This document shows positions 11,270 through 23,740 of a stretch of 64,000 nucleotides of DNA, piece by piece. The position numbers and the translations under genes are program-made. This DNA is from Ascaphus truei. Its lineage: Eukaryota > Chordata > Amphibia > Anura > Ascaphidae. Where the stretch lies: NCBI GenBank assembly GCA_036426205.1, contig CM071571.1:117104002-117168001 (forward strand). The letters run 5' to 3'. The notes under the pieces are model-generated. The model was not told the DNA's origin and did no database searches. It worked only from the letters and a program-made list of their open reading frames with translations. The first letter of the stretch is position 1, and every line of letters starts with the position of its first letter.

Positions 11270-12701
11270 AAAAAGAAAAGAGGTTGGGGCGCTCCCTATT
11301 TGTATAGGCTTGTGATGTTGCCTGTGTGGTAGTGTGTAACCAAAGAAAGGGTAGTGTATACTTGCCCTTGTTGTTTTCTGCAGCTGGACCAGTAGAGAAG
11401 ATAAAGCCCGGAATCTTCTTGTAGTTGCAGTGGAGGTGGAGGGTTGGTCAGCGCACGGGATTTTGCTCAAACGTAGAGATAAGAGGATAGGAAGATATGG
11501 AACACGGTATTAGTGTTTTAGTAATCGAACGGTACAATACAGCCAAAAGAACTTTGGAATTAAAAATGTATGAAAAATATATTTTTAAATAGCTTAAAAC
11601 TCTTAGGAATTAAAGAACCTTGGTAATTAAAAGTAAATATATGAAAAAATATATTCTAAAATAGCTTAAAAATCCTTAAATAAAAACCTTAAATAAAATT
11701 TAAATGGAATTGTGTGTTTTTTTTGTGAACAGAAGCAGAATATGTGCTATATGTGGATGACTAACAGGGTGTGTTTATATAGCCTGTTGTTGGTCTGAGG
11801 TAAAAAGGGGATAATGGGGCTGGTTAGCAGAGTTTAATGCGTAGTCTTTCCTTCACGGAATGCTGCTAAAAACAATAGCTTTCTCACCCTCCTGGTGGAA
11901 GCAGTACGTGAGTTGCTTCTCTCCCGGGGGCCCAAATAGGAAGAAAAGGGCCGAACTCGGTGAGTGATCAAAATAGAATTTATTAGGTACAGAAAACAAA
12001 GTCAAAATAACACTCATGGTACAGCTTTAAAACAGCCCAGCCTTTTTAATAAAGTCAAAATAACACTCACGGTACAGCTTTAAAACAGCCCAGCTGGGCT
12101 GTTTTAAAGCTGTACCGTGAGTGTTATTTTGACTTTGTTTTCTGTACCTAATAAATTCTATTTTGCTCACTCACCGAGTTCGGCCCTTTTCTTCCTATTT
12201 GGGCCCCCGGGAGAGAAGCAACTCACGTACTGCCTCCACCAGGAGGGTGAGAAAGCTATTGTTTTTAGCAGCATTCCGTGAAGGAAAGACTGCGCATTAA
12301 ACTCTGCTAACCAGCCCCATTATCCCCTTTTTACCTCAGACCAACAACAGGCTATATAAACACACCCTGTTAGTCATCCACATATAGCACATATTCTGCT
12401 TCTGTTCACAAAAAAAACACACAATTCCATTTAAATTTAATTTAAGGATTTTATTTAAGGATTTTAAAGCTATTTTTTCATATATTTTTTCATATATTTA
12501 CTTTTAATTACCAAGGTTCTTTAATTCCTAAGAGTTTTAAGCTATTTAAAAATATATTTTTCATACATTTTTAATTCCAAAGTTCTTTTGGCTGTATTGT
12601 ACCGTTCGATTACTAAAACACTAATACCGTGTTCCATATCTTCCTATCCTCTTATCTCTACGTTTGAGCAAAATCCCGTGCGCTGACCAACCCTCCACCT
12701 C
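11270..12701. mobile_element. Foldback retro-insertion with 15-bp target duplication
   Basis: CCCTTTAATTTTGAA flanks the element at 11255-11269 and 12702-12716. Inside, about 660 bp (11432-12093) is repeated almost perfectly in reverse complement (12094-12702), meeting at CAGCTG (12091-12096) with no spacer. The left arm is longer because a 54-bp segment with CGGTACAGCTTTAAAACAGC is tandemly doubled at about 12005-12090. A further 160 bp (11270-11431) with GGTTGGGGCGCTCCC occurs only on the left. The 15-bp duplication argues for target-primed integration rather than a cut-and-paste foldback transposon. Confidence 0.8.
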
Positions 12702-12965
12702 CCCTTTAATTTTGAAGCCTATACATAAATACTGCACTATACTTTTTATCTGACCTGTCTCAAATATCTGCACACTTCTGAAAAAATATGTTTTAATCAC
12801 AGTATGTTACTGTAATTATAAAATACCTACTTGGCAAGAACCCATGAGAGTAGTAATTTTACAACAAAATTTCATCTAAATTTTAAAGCCAAGGATATTG
12901 TTAGGAATAAATCACTTATTGAGATGAATACTCTAGCATTCACCCTGTCCAGGTTGAGAAACAAC

Positions 12966-13005
12966 CTGACGAAGCCACATTCTCTACCGGCGAAACGCGT
13001 AGAGT
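12966..13005 (+). ncRNA. Hammerhead-like PLE motif
   Basis: CUGACGA (12966-12972), a GCC/GGC stem II with a long loop, then GAAACGCGUA. All core bases are present, but stem I pairing is poor and stem II has only three or four pairs. Confidence 0.55.
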
Positions 13006-13589
13006 AGGACCACCCAGAGGAGGAGAGACGAGGTGCCGAGTGACTGCCCATCCCATAAGCTGAACCGGAAGTGACACGGCGCATTGGAGACCGCGACGGA
13101 GCGTAGCTCCAGAGAGCCATTGGGAGGCTAGAAAAAGTGGATAGTGATCTCCAGTGTTCCAATGCTACAAATCATATATTAAACAAATGTAATCACTGTC
13201 CAGGAATAACTAGGAAATGTCTCAATGCAGGTATAGGATAATAAATGTTAAAGAAATGATGACTTCCGAAGTGGCTATAAAGGTATAGGCACACCAGTCG
13301 GGAGTTAAAAAGCAAATGTGGACCAGAGGTACAGAGTAATGAGACCGCAGCCCCACCACCTGTAACTCTATAATAGTCCCGATAATGCTAACCTGACTCG
13401 ACCGGTAATCCTGCCACCTTGTCAGCCGTGATATGCAGTGAAGCAAAATCCCATCCAACCTGTATATGGCACGGGGATTCACAGCTGTTAGAAAACCGGA
13501 GAAACGGGGCGCTCCTGCTGAAACTGCAGACGGAAAGCCACGACTGCTCTGCTGCCTGGCGTGTAAGCCAATCCCTCAGCTCACCGATG

Positions 13590-13850
13590 CAGATTACGTG
13601 GGAGCTGCATCACAGGAAACACCGGCTGCGCTGAACTGGGGTCCCGAAGGTAGTGCGCTCGAGCCCATCGATCATCCTGGGGCTAACAACCAGAAGGCAA
13701 CCAGACGTGCTGTGACCAATGCGAATGACGTAGAAGCTGTGTCACAGGGCTCACCGGCTGTGCTGTACTGGGGTCCCAAGGCGGAGAGCTCTAGCCCATG
13801 GATCGTCCTGGGGCTGCATCCAGAAGGCAATCAGCCGTGCTGTGACCTGG
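13590..13850 (+). repeat. Two-unit 132-bp tandem repeat
   Basis: Two successive units share GACGT..GAAGCTG, TCACAGG, CACCGGCTG, CTGGGGTCCC, AGCCCATSGATC and CCAGAAGGCAA. They are diverged by point changes. The longer open frames here (13466-13936 plus strand) follow the repeat and are not a recognisable protein. Confidence 0.7.
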
Positions 13851-14076
13851 GAAACCGCATGCAGGGTGTTTCCGGCGTGCAGATCAGCTGGATACCACCT
13901 CTGTTCAATGCCAATGATAATCACCTGTTGCAATAGAGACTGCTGTGTGCTCCATATCAAAAAGGGAGTAGAAATGAAAAAGGAACGAATGGTCACTACT
14001 CCTAGTACCACTACAAGCTTGTAAAATAAAAATATTCTTTATTGCAAAAAGAGGCTGGACATCATAGTAAAACCAC

Positions 14077-14111
14077 TCTGACGCGTTTCATCCCTACATG
14101 GGACTTTATCA
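14077..14111 (-). ncRNA. Hammerhead-like PLE motif
   Basis: The minus strand reads TGATAAAGTCCC, loop ATGTA, GGGAT, then GAAACGCGUC. Stem II (UCCC/GGGA) and the GAAAC box are good; the CUGANGA box is changed to UGAUAAA. Confidence 0.5.
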
Positions 14112-14807
14112 AAGAGCCATTGGGAGGCAGCTAGCCGAACATAGAGGAGTCCCCATAGTGCATCAGACTCTCAGCGGAGGCAGGGGGTGAGCCACGGCAC
14201 GAGTCGATCCTTCATATCACAATTGTGATTCATGCGTATTTTATACGTTTATTGTAAGTGTGCATTTTTGAATTTGTCATAAATTTATACCTTATACTAT
14301 TGATCTGCACTATGGGTATCTCCTTTACTTTTACATCCCATGCTCTCGCTGATATTGGAGTTTAATACCACTTCAAACTCAGAAGACCATCTGTGATCCA
14401 CACCACCTGAAGCTATTTTGATGTTGCCTGATTAACACTGAAATCCTGTGAGTAGGCTGCACATAGGAGCCAAGATGACCATTGAGTTATTTCACTCACC
14501 ACTATTGTCTGCACTTAGATTGTTGTGTTTTGTCTCCCTTTATGCTCCCACTGGGTTACGAGACTTCAATTCTTCAATTTGGGGACCAGAGAAGACAGGC
14601 CCTGCCAGAAGGGTTTGAGCAGGGAGTTACAATATTTATTTATTTATTCACTTAACACGTTAATTACACGTTTATTTATTGTTCACAGCTTACATTGCTT
14701 TTATACTGTCACGTTATTATTAATAGTGATCACTTATAGTGTAGCGCCTGTTTGTCACTATCACAATAACACAGGTTGAGAAACACACACCACACACCAC
14801 CCACACA

Positions 14808-14839
14808 CACACAACACCACACACACACACACACCACAA

Positions 14840-14884
<45 letters not shown>
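14808..14884. repeat. (CA)n microsatellite
   Basis: Interrupted CA tract beginning with CACACACACAACACCAC and ending in a pure run. Cys/Val frames on the minus strand are artefacts. Confidence 0.95.
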
Positions 14885-14887
<3 letters not shown>

Positions 14888-15132
14888 TCGTCATCTTCAG
14901 CTCTTGTTGATCCACTGCTGGATAAAGGCCTCACCAATGATCTTCCAGGGAATGTGGCTGCAAGCCTCTCTACTCCACATAGAGTATATATGCACAAAGG
15001 TAGGATGGTAAGCACTCACAAACATGTACAGTACATATACATGCCTGGGTACGCAGTGAAGTAATGAACAAATAAATGGACCAGCTCTCACAGGACTTGC
15101 AAAACAAATGATGTAAAGTTAATGAAAGATCA

Positions 15133-15170
15133 ATGTTTCAGTCTTGCACAGAGGATCTTTCTCAAGCAAT
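15133..15170 (-). ncRNA. Weak PLE terminal motif
   Basis: The minus strand reads CTTGAGAAAGATCC...GACTGAAACATTGATC. This matches the general PLE pattern of GAGAAAG, hairpin and GAAAC, but with little stem II. Probably a decayed PLE end. Confidence 0.3.
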
Positions 15171-15689
15171 GCCTAAATGAAATACCTTAAGTGAAGCCAC
15201 TTGTCATCGAAAGGATGCAAAAGGGCGCTGTTGACAAGTTGCTAGTTTACAATGTGTACACAGACTGCCCCAAATGAAAAACAAGACGAAAAAAATGAGA
15301 AACAAAGCGATTCCAAACAATGAAAACGCATACAAAGAGTGTAATGTCTGTATGAATATATTTTCTAAATCCAAGGAGCTGGGAAGGGGTACCCAAATAT
15401 ATCTAGATGTCTTTAACAGTTAGCGGGTTGAGTGCGTGGATGAGAGGGGGGACTGTGAGGGCCTGTGAGCAAGGTGTGTGGAAGGAGGGGAGGGGGGTGC
15501 TTGCAAGGCTGCTGACATGCGGAGCCCGGTAGATAGTACATGTATTTGTGTTTTTTGTTTAGGGGGCCCTTTCAACATTTTTGCAGGGGGGCCCAAAATA
15601 TGTAGTTACGCCACTGGTTTAGATACAAAAGGGATAGACAGAAGACATCCTTGAGAAGAATGCAAGAGTCAGGCAGATGTGTAGTGAGA

Positions 15690-16110
15690 AATTAGGGCTG
15701 AGATGTACTGTAAGGAGGGGCAGAGGAGTGTAAAGCTTTAAAAGAGAGGAGGAGAATGTAGTAAGTAATACAGGATTTAATAGGAAGCCTGGAGAGGGAT
15801 TTCAGCAGGCGAGACACAGAGACAGATTTAGGAAAGAGCAAAGTGATTCTAGCAGCAGCAGGGGAGACAGGTGAGAGGAGACAGGTGAGATGCAGGAAGG
15901 TCAAACTTTAGAAGGTTACAGCAGTCAAGATGGAAGAGAATGAGGGCCTGCGTTAGTTTTAGCAGTAGAGCGACAGCAGAAAGGGCGTATTTTTGCAATG
16001 TTAAGGTGGGGAAAAAAAGACAGGTTTTAGCTACATTGTGAATGTGAGATGGAGAATGTGAGGGAAAAGTCAAATGTGACACCTGGCAGCGTGCTTGTGA
16101 TGCTGGCACG
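15690..16110 (-). pseudogene. Decayed LINE reverse transcriptase C-terminal fragment
   Basis: Minus-strand frames 15849-16109 and 15692-15904 together resemble the C-terminal part of an L2/CR1-type RT. They show a HLDCCNLL-like segment (family LDYCNSLL), then SPAAARITLLFPK, LLKSLSRLPIKSCITYYILLL and SFKALHSSAPPY. Stops and a frame change separate the blocks, so it is not functional. Exact clade unsure. Confidence 0.65.
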
Positions 16111-16157
16111 GCTGGCTTGATGGCAGCTTCATTGGTGGAGTCACACTGAGCCCCACT

Positions 16158-16463
16158 CTAAGGCTGCGCTATTAGTGACGGCGACGCGACACCACTCGAA
16201 AACAAAATAATTGACTCCGCCACCAGGGCTTATAGTAAGCGCGACGGAGTGACTTTGCGTCTGGAAAATTGGTAGCCAGGTCTATTTGATTTTTTAGAGA
16301 CAGTCGCCACATGTTTCTGTCTCTAAAACAATCAAAGTGCACACACTGCCCCCTTTAGTGACGTCACTGGCGACCGTCGCTAAAAAACAAATTACAACTT
16401 TCGCGGGTGGCGACGGCGATGGGTGACGTCATCGTTCGCCGTCGCCAGCACTATAAGCGCCTA
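16158..16463. mobile_element. CpG-rich MITE, AAGGCTGCGCT type
   Basis: Ends AGGCTGCGCTATTAGTG and (reverse) AGGCGCTTATAGTGCTGG form imperfect inverted repeats. The interior is GTCGCC/GGCGAC-rich with an imperfect hairpin TTTGATTTTTTAGAGACA / TGTCTCTAAAACAATCAAA at about 16288-16345. Non-coding. Superfamily not assigned. Confidence 0.5.
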
Positions 16464-16749
16464 ACAGAGGCCCTGTTCTCCACCCCACAACATTAAAACT
16501 GTTTGCCGGGGAAAGCGGGAGCCTCTAAGCTGCAGCATCTCCCCAAGCTTCTCATCGCTGGCATCTTTTCCTTGTGAAGACGGCATCGCCATGACAACTT
16601 GGCGTCACTTGATGCCCTGACATAGCTGTAGGAGATACCAGAGATGAGGAGCAGGAGATGGTAAGAGCCCCTGTGCTCTCCCCTGGCACCGAGCCCCGCC
16701 AAACTCCCAGCCGACCCTGGATACCGGGTGTATGCTAGATGAACAAAAC

Positions 16750-17580
16750 AGGAGCGTAAAAAAAGATATTCAAGCAAAGAAGTTATCTTAACATTCGGGA
16801 TGCACATTGATACCCTGACAACCAAGACCTATGCCAAACTAGGGGTACTTTACGGGAACAAATCCTCCCTAAGTCTCCTGGTCAGAAAGCGTATTGCACA
16901 GCAGATGCTAATGCCAATTATTGACTATGGAGACATAGTATATGGCTCGGCTCCTCAAACCCACCTTAGCAAACTTGACACCCTCTACAATTCAATTTGT
17001 CGTTTTTGTTCTCCAATGCAACTACAACACACATCACTGCGAAATGCTCAAAGAACTAGATTGGTCATCACTAGAGCCTAGGCGCAAAGTTCACCTTTCC
17101 TGTCTCACCCTCAAATACTTTCTGGGCAAGCTATCCAGCTACCCGAACAAGCTCCTCACCCCTACCACATGCAGCACCTATCACCTGAGATCAGACTCCA
17201 AAAGACTATTCATGGTCCCAAGACTCAACCAAGTATCCGGACGGTCCTCCATCTCCTTCCGTGCACCCCAAAACTGGAACAACCTACCAGAGACTCTCAT
17301 ATCCACCACCAGCTTAAGTTCTTTAAAATCTAAGGCTGTCTCACACTTTAACCTGGTCTGTAACTGTTTCATACACTCATAATATATATTTTCTTTAACT
17401 GTGCACGCAATGTCTTGTATATAATGTATACCTTGTTCATTTATATAACTTTATTTGTAACCATGTATTATTTTGTTTTACTCTGTGCCCAGGACATACT
17501 TGAAAACGAGAGGTAACTCTCAATGTATTACTTCCTGGTAAAATGTTTTATAAATAAATAAATCTTTGGAGCCCACCACA
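16750..17580 (+). pseudogene. LINE (L2/Rex1-like) RT 3' end, frameshifted
   Basis: Two overlapping plus frames encode the end of a non-LTR retrotransposon RT. 16800-17081 has YAKLGVLYGN, RKRIAQQMLMPIIDYGDIVY and KLDTLYNSICRF. 16942-17382 has HHCEMLKELDW, RRKVHLSCLTLKYFLGKL and FRAPQNWNNLPETL. A frameshift at about 17030-17045 joins them. The 3' tail ends GAGAGGTAACTCTCAATG..TTCCTGGTAAAATG..TTTATAAATAAATAAA, the same tail type as 57440-57893. 5' truncated. Confidence 0.8.
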
Positions 17581-17584
17581 GAAT

Positions 17585-19410
17585 TTTTAAATGTAACATT
17601 TAATTCTGACAAACGTGTATAAAACATTTATCACTGAAAAATCTAAAATGTGAGGAGCACAGAGGAGAGTCAGTGTTGGGCTCGACTATAACAATAGGAA
17701 TTTAACAAAATAATCAGTTATCAAAAATGTTCATAATGCTGAGTTGTGACTGATCACTGTTACCATTTCCTCCAGCCTCACTGAAGACCCTGCATCTGAG
17801 AGCCATGTAGATCACCTAGAATTGAAATTACAAATCAGTTCAGGGATTGGCAAAAGCATTTACAGTTTTTGTAAGTAACGGATTTTATGGCCTAGCCTGA
17901 CCCACCCAATCTCACATTGGCCCCTGTGGTCTAACCAGTCCCCATTACGTGGTCGTGTCTGGTGGTGCACCTGTTGGCAACAGGACTCCTGAGTCTCCCG
18001 CATGATGTTGTGTGGGGATTGCCAACCCAGACAGGCAGCTGAGGTAGTGTGTGCGAGTCCTACCTATATCCAGTTCAGCGCCTCCACCTCATCAAGATCT
18101 CTGCGTCCGCAGGAAGATGTGACTGATGAGGAACTCCTCTGTGGTGCCTCCTCCTGTGCAAGAACTTCACACCCACACAGCAAGGATTTGTTGAACTTGA
18201 GCATCTTTATTGTAGTTGCGGTATGGGCTAACTGCCCCTCGCAGTGATGAACTCAGCCGCACATCTCGGCGCGTGATCCCTTCAAAGGTACACCCTCCCA
18301 ATGGAGTGGGATCCCCTCTCCCCTCAGGGAGATCACCCCTGTGCCAGGTCCCTGGACACAGTATGGCGTTGATAGCTTGATGCTGATTGATTTAGAATAG
18401 GGCCACTAGTTACAGCACTAGCGCCCTCTTTCCCCAGGTCTCAACGCAGACCTGCTCCTTACTCCAACACACTAACTTTGAGCAGTGCTGTGCCTTATAT
18501 CTCTCAGGAGGCGGGCACATCTCTGATGTCACTAACGGTGGACTCAGAGTATGTAGACACTCCCATCCACACATAGGGCACCTCACCAGGGTGTGAGGGC
18601 AAACCTCCATGATTACTGCTGGCATTCCCATAACTTACCAGGCCTTACTGCCAGCAGAAGAGGAAACTGCAGTCCATTTAAAGCATGGCTACATGTAAAT
18701 ATACCACATTTGGTATGTAACACACTTCCCTCCCCCTCTCTGGGAGATGTACTACTGGTTACTGCCATTTGTGGTGCGGTCATACCTGTGAGGGTCCAGG
18801 AGAGCTGAGTGGTCTGCGATTGTGTGGGGAACGGGGCAGGTTTTTGATGATCTTTATGTTTCACTCATTGTGTTAGCGCTTCCAGCTCCAGGATTTCCAG
18901 AGTCAGTCTCCCACTCACGCAATTTCCATCCATACCCCTACTCAAAAGACTGAGAGCTCAGGCAGGGGTATATAAAAAGGGATGATTTATTGGTAGCAGC
19001 CACTGCTAGCTGTAGAGCGAATGCATGAGGATTGATCTGGGTCCCCAGACCTTTGGATGATGCACCTTTGGCTCTCTGGTAGACTTGAGGCCTATAATCT
19101 CTCTTGGTCAGTCAGCCCATGAGGGACTGACTGCTTATCTCACTCCCAGCTGGGGAGGAGCAGCACACACCTCCTCTCCCTAGGAGGGGTGGAAGAGAAC
19201 TCCCTATAATTTAGCACTTCCTGTCTGATGCACCAGAAGGGCATAAGGTCTAAACCATGATTGGCTATACACAGATCCTTGTGGCACTACCTCTTACCTC
19301 AGAAAGTCAGCATGAGGGGGTCAAAGCCCTAGGATAGTCTGCCACAGCCTGTAGCTATCAGGACTTACATGACAGGAGGCAGAGAGGCAGTCTGGACCAG
19401 TCATGGCTAC
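17585..19410. other. Unassigned, possibly LTR-derived sequence
   Basis: No supported gene. The stretch 17930-18740 has LTR-like composition (TGTAACACACTTCCC at about 18716), but I could not pair boundaries with a target duplication. Confidence 0.3.
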
Positions 19411-19419
19411 AGGTACATT

Positions 19420-20240
19420 TGGTCAGAGTAGTTGATTTTAAGTTTAAAAATTGTAAATACGGAACATTAAAAAACAAATGTGCAGATTTTTTGCACTCTG
19501 AAAGAGAGCTCACCTAAGTAGATTTCCTCCATATTTCCAGTTGTTAAATACATTTCCCTTCAGTGCATTTTCCTAAATTATGTACAGTATAATAGTAGTC
19601 CGTGCAGGACCTAAGTAAAGCCTTCTCCTGGAGACATGACAGTGTGTACATTAGCTTTTGATGCCCTTGTCTGGGATGTTTGAAAGTATTCAGAAAAGCT
19701 TTTGGGACTTGTTGTGAACTGCTAGTATCAGACTTTTGCTGTAAATAGTCCTGGCTTGTCCACATCTTTCACAGGGAACAAGTAAGACGTTTTCCTAAGT
19801 AGACAGATGTAAAAATCTACAGCAGAGCATAACACTGTCAACGAGTACTTGCATCATGAAAAAAGACATTTACTCTTCGTGTGTTATGTTGCCCCAAGTC
19901 ATGTCTAAAAAAAAATAACTTATTCATCTTGTTTCTTACATATTATACTCAATATCCTAGATCTGAGATCTCTTAAGGCTTTAGGTTTTAATGCATATAG
20001 GAAAAAGAAAAATAATTCTAGTCTACTGGATCTATTCCAGACAGGATAGGAACTGGGAAATATCTGTGGGTCATTGAGGGAGAATGGGGAAAAGTATTGT
20101 TTAACAAACAGGGAGGCAACCATATTAAATACAGATACGAGAAAACCTACAAAGTCAAATCCATGGGAGGAGAAAGGCAGGAGCTGATAATCTAACAAAT
20201 AGAACATCCAAAACAATAGCACAGATTGCAAATAAGGCGT
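19420..20240 (+). repeat. Old dispersed repeat, second copy
   Basis: Less interrupted relative of 6570-9050 (see that entry for shared words). No coding capacity. Confidence 0.6.
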
Positions 20241-20399
20241 AATTGCTCGAATTATGAAGATTACCGGAATCAATCAAATAACATTTTCGAGGGATTTCAG
20301 GCGAGAGGATACAGATAAAGGGACCTTTTAGATTCCTAAGAGGAAGTTGGAAATATGGATAGGGATACATTGTTGATTAGAAAACCAAAGATAATTTTT

Positions 20400-21020
20400 T
20401 CAACAACCAATCCTTTATTCATTACACAGTTCAGTAGACAGTCCAGTCAGATCAAGAGCATCATAAACAAACACTGAGATATTCTTAGATTAGATTCTAA
20501 AATAGGGACTGATTTGCAGGCAAATCCGACAATAATGTTTAGGAAAGCTAAAACTGTAGTGGATTCTTTATCAACGAGCTTGTTTTCTTCTCAGATGTCT
20601 ATACCCGCTCCACCATCTAGAGGCTCTTATAATTGTAGCCGCTGCAAAATTTCAAAGTTAATGAAACCTACTAAAAAAAATTATTCCACAATCATAAAAA
20701 AAAACATACAGGATTCATTATTTAATCAATTGTATGACCTCATTTGTGGTTTATTTACTTACCTGTGGCCGGAAGTCTGAAATTGAGAATCATGGAACAT
20801 GTGAGGCTCATTAATAAAAAGGATATGAACAAGCTGGTGCCAACATATTTCACTAAATGTAAGAAGGCGAATGTGAAGAATCTCATATTTTGTGGGATAG
20901 ATTTCACCCCCCTCCCCTGCTAGGGGTGGTGACCGTACTGAGAGGCATATTGGATCTTTACGTTGTGTACCCAGGTCCCGGCTGGTTTAAATACAGACTG
21001 GGACCTGGGTCATTTCCATT
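20400..21020 (+). pseudogene. Decayed PLE, RT end and GIY-YIG region
   Basis: Coding remnants in several frames keep PLE order. FRKAKTVVDSL and GSYNCSRCKI (20535-20660) are the Cys-rich segment. Then LRIMEHVRLINKKDMN (about 20785-20835) matches the RISEHLRSIKKKD part of the nuclease. Finally AGLNTDWDLGHF (about 20980) matches GGINTDWELKHF of the intact copy at 870-2405. Many stops and frameshifts. A hammerhead-like motif follows 1.1 kb downstream, as expected for a PLE. Confidence 0.75.
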
Positions 21021-22118
21021 GATCCTCTGATCCTCTTCTCTAATCCAGTCCTCTGTTGTGCCTCTTTTCCTATACTATTAGTATACTGTTGTATTTGTTA
21101 CGACATTCTTTATTTTCTATAGTTACATTGTTTCTCTCTTTCAATATTTTTGCCGTTCAGCTTTATTACTTACCGTCATGTACTATTTTTGTCTCGCAGT
21201 TAAAATTAATATATATGTTAATTTAACTAATATGGGTAGTTTAAATTTATTAGCTAGTGGTGGTAATCCACTATGTTTATTCCCCATTTATTATTCACTT
21301 TTTTTCTGCTATATCCTCAGTATTATTCAAATCCCCTGTACTCTGTGCTCTTTTCTGCATTTTGAGTCACCTCATTACTGTATAGTTAATAATATAAATG
21401 ATGTATATTAAAAGATTATAGAATATCATTTGTATATATATATCACTTTTTTTTTGTTGTGATCATATTTCTATATACAAATATATACATCCTCTATTCT
21501 GATTTTATAAATAGTACCTATGTTCTGTGAATACCTCATTTCCACTGTTATAGAGGTATTCTGACATGCCCTGTGGACCCATTTCAGATCTGGTTTAATA
21601 TTTATTCTGCTTATTTTCTATTTTTATCTATTTATGTTTTCTTTGTCTTTTTTTCCCCTTCCTCCTTCCCCTTCTCTTCCCCTCGTCTCCCACTTCTCCC
21701 CTCCGTTCACTTTAAGGACATGTCTTTTGCAATGATATTGTGGTACATGATTATTTAATACTTTTTATTGCTTTTATTATTTCTGTCTGTGTTTTTTTGG
21801 CTGTTTTGGTTGGTTGTATGTTAGTGTGTTCTTGTTGTAGTATTTTGGTTAATAAAGTTTTTTGTTATTTTTCCATTTTAACAAATCAGGCTCATGGACC
21901 CACAAAGAGGGTGTGTGTATGCCTGATGCAGTAGTGTGTGTCGTCAGAGTTCTCAGAAACCCTCAACTTCATCTTTGTATATATTTTTAAAGCTTTATTT
22001 GCCTTGAATTTGCTAGTCCAATGGAGAGTTAGGTCTCCGATTAAGGAAATGGAGGCGGGTACTGGCGTCTGACATCACTCGTGCGCCAACCTTTAAATAT
22101 GCTGTTTTTTTACACACC

Positions 22119-22155
22119 ATGACGAAGCGCAATGTGCGAAATGCGTTGTGTGAAG
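22119..22155 (+). ncRNA. Hammerhead-like motif at PLE 3' end
   Basis: AUGACGA, then GCGC/GUGC stem II with loop AAU, then GAAAUGCGUU. CACAC before and GTGTG after can pair as stem I. The first core base (C to A) is changed. Confidence 0.55.
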
Positions 22156-22366
22156 ATGCCTCTAGAGGTTTTTGTATGATCTAATACATTTGACTATTTT
22201 TCTTATGAGTTAGCCCCCTTTAGATCGTTTTTTCACTCTGGATTGTGCTCTGTTTTTCCTTCAACTCTATTCCTTTTCTTAAGTATCATTACTCCACCAC
22301 CTAGTAAGCACCACCAACTGCAGCCAACTCTTAAGCTGTAGCAGGGGTTTCTGTTTCGTGAGCTGT

Positions 22367-22871
22367 GTATTAACCCTTGTAATGTATGAAAGTCATGTGC
22401 TCACAGGTGTGCCATACGTGACAATACCGTTAAATTGTAATCAAGAGTGCATGTTCGAGGCACTTTTTTCCATCTTTCTTTTGTGTTTTCTATAGTTTTC
22501 AGATTAAATTAGAGTTTGGATGGAGAATAGAATTATGATTCTAGATTTAAAATTGTCTCAATCTTTAGACTTGTAGCCTCCTTGAAGCCCTGCATTAACT
22601 TTTATGGAATGAGCAGACTCAATTCTCTACCAGCATTCTCAACTCCTAAATCTGTAATTTATATACCCAAAGCCATTAGTATTGTCCTGACTCCAACAGA
22701 GACAACACTATTTAGCTACTGGAAACACAGCTTTGTGTCTAAAGTATTCTCTCTAAACGAAGCAGACTGGATTTCCTCATATAGAACGTTCATAGGTTCT
22801 AATTTAACATCTTTGTCATGAACGTCACACCTGTGAGCACGTGACTTGTATATATGTCAAGGGTTGATACA
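22367..22871. repeat. Inverted-repeat element with about 75-bp arms
   Basis: 22367-22440 (CAACCCTTG-like start, GTGCTCACAGGTGTG core, GTTAAATT inner end) is mirrored by 22798-22871 with several mismatches. The 350-bp interior is AT-rich without a gene. MITE-like; no convincing target duplication. Confidence 0.6.
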
Positions 22872-23740
22872 AATGGCTACCTAGCGGACTCACTTTTCCC
22901 TCACGCAGGGTCTTTCAAATTTGTAATATCAACCCTCAATCCATCACAATATATATCTTTAAACACTGTCACCACTAAAGAGATATCAAGATGTACTTGC
23001 AGAGTCTTTGGTCTATGTTTACTAAGAAAAATATGTAATTCGAACACAAAAATCTATTGCAGAAAAATGTGTCTGAAAATGTAACCATGTCTCTAAAGCG
23101 TGTAGAGTTAAATTAAGGCCCAAAGACAATATTTATTACATTTTAGATTTAATATACAAAAGTAGTACAGTGCTTAGGTTACAGAAAAAGATTACAAAAA
23201 AATACAGTGCAATATATGCAGTCAGTTTCCTCAAAATAAAAGGAGTAAAATAGATTATCTAATGTACATTATCGCATAACAATTATCAGATTCCTTCAGA
23301 GAGGAAGTTGGTTTGAAGTTGGATATATGGAAATACACATGTGCAATAGACAACACACCCTCCATGTTGAATTAAAAATTCCTATTCTAAAATGCAGGGT
23401 TTATATTCTAAACTTCCCTTGCATTAAAAACTGCTTAAGTCCACCTTCTTGGCGTTTCCTTAACACCCCTCTCTCATCAATCTGCCATGCCACCTTTAAA
23501 ATTAAAAGGTGCCTGATAATATTCATATACTACTCCATAACTTCCTTCATGTCATATCTGGATGATGCCACTTTCACTGTTGCATTAGTCTAATTAAAAT
23601 ACAAGTGTAGGCATTTGAGAGACAAATGGATATCTGTCCTTTTAATCATGAAGTGCTTAGCATTATTTGATTCTCGTAAATTGTTGTTAGATCCCCGATA
23701 TCCTTAATTTTAGGAAATCATGGAATATCTTCTTTGTCAC

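Larger units (their letters stand above)
13129..14112 (-). mobile_element. PLE terminal-repeat insertion with 16-bp target duplication
   Basis: AGAGCCATTGGGAGGC occurs at 13113-13128 and again at 14113-14128, bounding a 984-bp insertion. A PLE hammerhead-like motif lies at its right end on the minus strand, as in 6910-7692. It also holds a two-unit 132-bp tandem repeat. It landed in an older PLE-like sequence that carries the motif at 12966. Confidence 0.75.

Noticed and set aside
13466..13936. 156-codon plus-strand frame
   Set aside because: Lies across a tandem repeat inside a PLE terminal insertion; no recognisable domain.
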